NCBI GenBank assembly: GCA_963717195.1
Contig: CAVQVR010000009.1
Coordinates: forward strand, 62,001-126,000
Source of the DNA: JACDAE01 sp963717195
GTDB lineage: Bacteria > Chloroflexota > Ktedonobacteria > Ktedonobacterales > Ktedonobacteraceae
DNA length: 64,000 nucleotides
Direction: 5' to 3'
Position 1 is the first letter of the stretch; the number at the start of each line of letters is the position of its first letter. A program made the translations under genes and the position numbers. Below the pieces are notes generated by a model, which saw only the letters and a list, made by a program, of their open reading frames with translations, searched no databases and was not told the origin of the DNA. Positions 61,736 to 64,000 of this stretch are shown piece after piece.

Positions 61736-61769
61736 AACAGAAGAGAGTTTCAATGGGCTCTCTTCTGTT
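61736..61769. terminator. Hairpin downstream of the PYPGQ-repeat membrane gene
   Basis: A perfect 12-bp stem, AACAGAAGAGAG at 61736-61747 with its complement at 61758-61769, just beyond the stop of the minus-strand gene. Confidence 0.6.
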
Positions 61770-61788
61770 TTAGAATTATGTATAGTGT

Positions 61789-62541
61789 CTAACGGGGCTG
61801 GTCGGAATTGTAAGGATTCCACTCGGTCGGAGAAGGGGAAGGAGGTTGTTGAGTTGGTGCCGACTGCTGAGTGGGATTTGATTGAGCGTAAGGATTGGGC
61901 GGCGTTGGGTAAGGTTGGCCAGGGTAGGGTTGGCCGGGATAAGCTGGTTGTGTCGGATAAGGTTGGCCGGGATAAGGTTGGCCAGGGTAGGGTTGTTCTT
62001 GATACGGTTGTGGTGGGGCATTCTTTCTGGCCTGAGATCTGCCAAGTAGACCTCCTAGAGCGCCAATACCGGCTCCCACACCAATGGCAATGAAGAGGCC
62101 CAAAATCGAGAGGCCGATGCCTCCTATAAGGATTCCAGCCTTGAATGCGCTGGGAGTGGCAGTAGATGGATAGCCTACACTATTATAGTGATCAATGAAT
62201 TTGGGATAACGAATGCTTATGAAGACAACTATGGTGATAATGCATCCAAGCACGCCATAAAAGACCCCAGTCCAGAGGCCACTAAGGGTGCCAGTGCTCA
62301 CCTTTCCAGTCTGTCTGGCTCCCAGGATGCCCGCGATGAAGTACGCAGCTAAGCTCGTTAGAAAGATGAGTACGGCCAACCCTAACGTCAAGCCTGGATT
62401 TAATCCCAGTGGATCGGTGAGCGAGGTTACAAGCGCTGTGATTAAGGCGATTGCTGACTGAATGAGGCCGAAGATGAGTCCGTAGCGTAGGGCAATTTTC
62501 TTAGAGTTTGGACCTGCTACAATAGAACCCTGTTGTTGCAT
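61789..62541 (-). CDS. Four-segment membrane protein with a proline-rich PYPGQ tail
   Basis: A 250-residue protein with four membrane segments (about residues 20-43, 50-71, 88-110 and 134-165) and a 75-residue cytosolic or external tail with repeated PYPGQPYPGQPYPTQP units. The tail is likely disordered. The function is unknown. The strong codon repeats of the tail give a repetitive stretch at 61890-62010 in the DNA. No family is recognised. Confidence 0.65.
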   Translation of the reverse strand: MQQQGSIVAGPNSKKIALRYGLIFGLIQSAIALITALVTSLTDPLGLNPGLTLGLAVLIFLTSLAAYFIAGILGARQTGKVSTGTLSGLWTGVFYGVLGCIITIVVFISIRYPKFIDHYNSVGYPSTATPSAFKAGILIGGIGLSILGLFIAIGVGAGIGALGGLLGRSQARKNAPPQPYQEQPYPGQPYPGQPYPTQPAYPGQPYPGQPYPTPPNPYAQSNPTQQSAPTQQPPSPSPTEWNPYNSDQPR

Positions 62542-62887
62542 AATAACTCCTTTTGATTGTCATTTGTTAGCAAGATGGAATATTAATTTTTTGTTTGCCT
62601 TGCACAAAATGTCTACGAAGATACTCGTGAAGAGATCCTGTGTAATTTTAACAGAAAATGTTGCGAATAGCAATATTATTTCAACTCTTCAGCGAATTTC
62701 GTCAGGAAAAATAAGAAGATAGTATAGACATGGCCTCTTGCGTCAAAAAAGCTCATGAAGTATAATGATTTGCATATAGAGCATGAAAAACATGGAGAGG
62801 CTTACTTATTTCCAATACCTATTGCCAGATCATATTTTCTGTGGTTATATTTCTCTAAACAGGCGTGTAGCGAGGAGAAGGCGGAAA
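62542..62887. other. Intergenic stretch before the RecQ gene
   Basis: About 345 bases with no gene; it should hold promoters for the divergent flanking genes. I see no clear hexamers or repeats. Confidence 0.35.
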
Positions 62888-64000
62888 TTGAACTCTATCG
62901 AACAGTCACTCAAGCAATACTTTGGACATGATACTTTTTTGGTGGGCCAACTCGAAGTGATCTCGATGGCGCTTGATCGTCGTGATACGCTGGTGCTGAT
63001 GCCGACAGGTGGTGGAAAATCGTTGACCTATCAGTTGCCAGCTTTATTATTACCTGGATTAACGGTAGTTATTTCACCATTAATCGCTTTGATGCAGGAC
63101 CAGGTTGATCGATTGCATGCGAATGGCATCTCAGCCACGTTTATCAATAGCTCTCTTTCACCTGATGAGCGTGCGCGGCGAGAGGAAGCCACTCTGCGTG
63201 GAGAGATAAAGTTGCTCTATGTCGCGCCAGAACGTATTTTGACGCTCAGTTTCATGACGCTCCTGAATGAGGTACAGCGGCGTTTCGGCCTATCGTTGCT
63301 GGCAGTGGACGAGGCACACTGTGTAAGCGAATGGGGACACGATTTCCGCCCGGAATATTGCCAGTTAGGGATGTTGCGCGAGCGCTTTCCCTCTACTCCC
63401 ATGCTTGCTCTTACGGCGACTGCAACTGAGCGTGTACGACAGGATATTCTCACGCAACTCAAATTAAGCAATCCTCATATCTATATTGGTAGTTTCAACC
63501 GACCAAATCTCTCGTATGAGGTACGCCCTAAAGATAGGAATACGTATCGTGAACTGCTGAAAATCCTCCGTACTTTTCAGGATACTTCTGTCATTATCTA
63601 TTGTCTGGCACGTAAAACTGTGGATGAACTTTCGGATTTGCTCAAGCGTGACGGCGTGCGTGCTTTACCCTATCATGCTGGTTTGAGCAGTCAACAGCGT
63701 CGTGAGCACCAGGAACGCTTTATTCGTGACGATACTCCTGTCCTTGTTGCGACGATTGCATTTGGCATGGGCATCGCCAAACCCGACGTACGCGCCGTTA
63801 TCCACTACGATTTACCGAAGACGCTGGAAGGATACTACCAGGAATCGGGACGTGCTGGACGTGACGGATTGCCCGCGCAATGTGTGCTTTTTCTCAATTA
63901 TGGAGATCGGCACAGAATTGAGTTTATGATCTCGGAGAAAGAAGATGAGCAGGAGCAACGCATCGCCCGCCAACAACTCAATCAGGTGATTGCTTATGCT
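62888..64000 (+). CDS. recQ: RecQ-type ATP-dependent DNA helicase (partial)
   Basis: The 5' part (371 residues) of a superfamily-2 helicase. Walker A is MPTGGGKS at 38-45, DEAH box at 141-144 in DEAHCVSEWGHDFRPEY, the RecQ-type signature. Motif III is ALTATAT near residue 177, and motif VI is near ESGRAGRDGLPAQC. It unwinds DNA 3' to 5' in recombination and repair. It starts with TTG at 62888 after GAGGAG. The zinc-binding and HRDC domains would lie beyond the window edge. Confidence 0.87.
   Translation, partial: MNSIEQSLKQYFGHDTFLVGQLEVISMALDRRDTLVLMPTGGGKSLTYQLPALLLPGLTVVISPLIALMQDQVDRLHANGISATFINSSLSPDERARREEATLRGEIKLLYVAPERILTLSFMTLLNEVQRRFGLSLLAVDEAHCVSEWGHDFRPEYCQLGMLRERFPSTPMLALTATATERVRQDILTQLKLSNPHIYIGSFNRPNLSYEVRPKDRNTYRELLKILRTFQDTSVIIYCLARKTVDELSDLLKRDGVRALPYHAGLSSQQRREHQERFIRDDTPVLVATIAFGMGIAKPDVRAVIHYDLPKTLEGYYQESGRAGRDGLPAQCVLFLNYGDRHRIEFMISEKEDEQEQRIARQQLNQVIAYA

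Noticed and set aside
61890..62010. Repetitive stretch that could be a CRISPR or tandem DNA repeat
   Set aside because: It is the coding sequence of the PYPGQ tail repeats of a membrane protein. The periodicity follows codons, and there are no spacers.

Overview
The window looks like a chromosomal segment of a filamentous, soil-type Chloroflexota, most likely class Ktedonobacteria. This is an inference from gene content: five-gene MoxR/VWA/SWIM operons, secreted GH30 and GH43 xylan-active enzymes, many Gfo/Idh/MocA and TIM-barrel sugar isomerases, a long SHMT and GGAGG-type ribosome binding sites at about 50% GC. No rRNA or ordinary tRNA gene and no CRISPR array was seen. Two genes are cut by the window edges (a membrane protein at the left, a RecQ-type helicase at the right).

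Layout. 1-1268: partial membrane protein and a HicBA toxin-antitoxin pair. 1276-8831: a compact minus-strand operon (SWIM zinc finger, DUF5691, MoxR AAA ATPase, DUF5682, VWA) resembling the enterobacterial yehLMPQ genes. 9063-23460: housekeeping and stress genes (amidase, Hsp20, SIS protein, xylulokinase, endonuclease III, GlsB-type membrane protein, P-loop kinase-like protein, MFS transporter, SDR, thioesterase) with a 258-bp MITE-like element. 23593-26087: the most unusual locus, with a strong promoter, a 72-residue predicted beta-grasp protein, three tandem Y-RNA-like RNAs whose internal modules are circularly permuted tRNA mimics, a 43-bp repeat array and a TROVE/Ro60-type RNA-binding protein. 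26375-32006: glyA, DUF3052, three unknown proteins and a ThiF/E1-like adenylyltransferase, possibly a partner for the beta-grasp protein. 32059-45256: a carbohydrate locus (GH43, two GH30 paralogues, LacI-type regulator, ABC sugar importer, GH35/42-like glycosidase). 45683-55798: pyruvate kinase, hydrolase, a sugar oxidoreductase/isomerase cluster, ThuA, GH172 (DUF2961) and SDR. 55917-58447: two HtrA-like proteases and a LuxR-type regulator. 58632-64000: isomerase, YifB/ComM ATPase, membrane protein, RecQ-type helicase.

How the parts work together. The 32-55 kb region reads as a plant-polysaccharide programme: secreted GH30 and GH43 enzymes release oligosaccharides, the ABC importer brings them in, cytosolic glycosidases and oxidoreductase/isomerase pairs process them, and xylulokinase and pyruvate kinase lead into central metabolism. 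The TROVE locus reads as an RNA quality-control or RNA-repair RNP in which the protein and three RNA partners are probably made from one transcript, since no terminator-like U-run follows any of the RNAs.

Four genes (17.3, 20.8, 53.5 and 57.0 kb) are each broken by what looks like one extra base in a short homopolymer. This pattern could be insertion errors in the assembly or real decay. Several short interspersed inverted repeats and an orphan IS605-type end complete the picture of an accessory-rich chromosome. All family assignments are from reading the sequence; no database search was possible.
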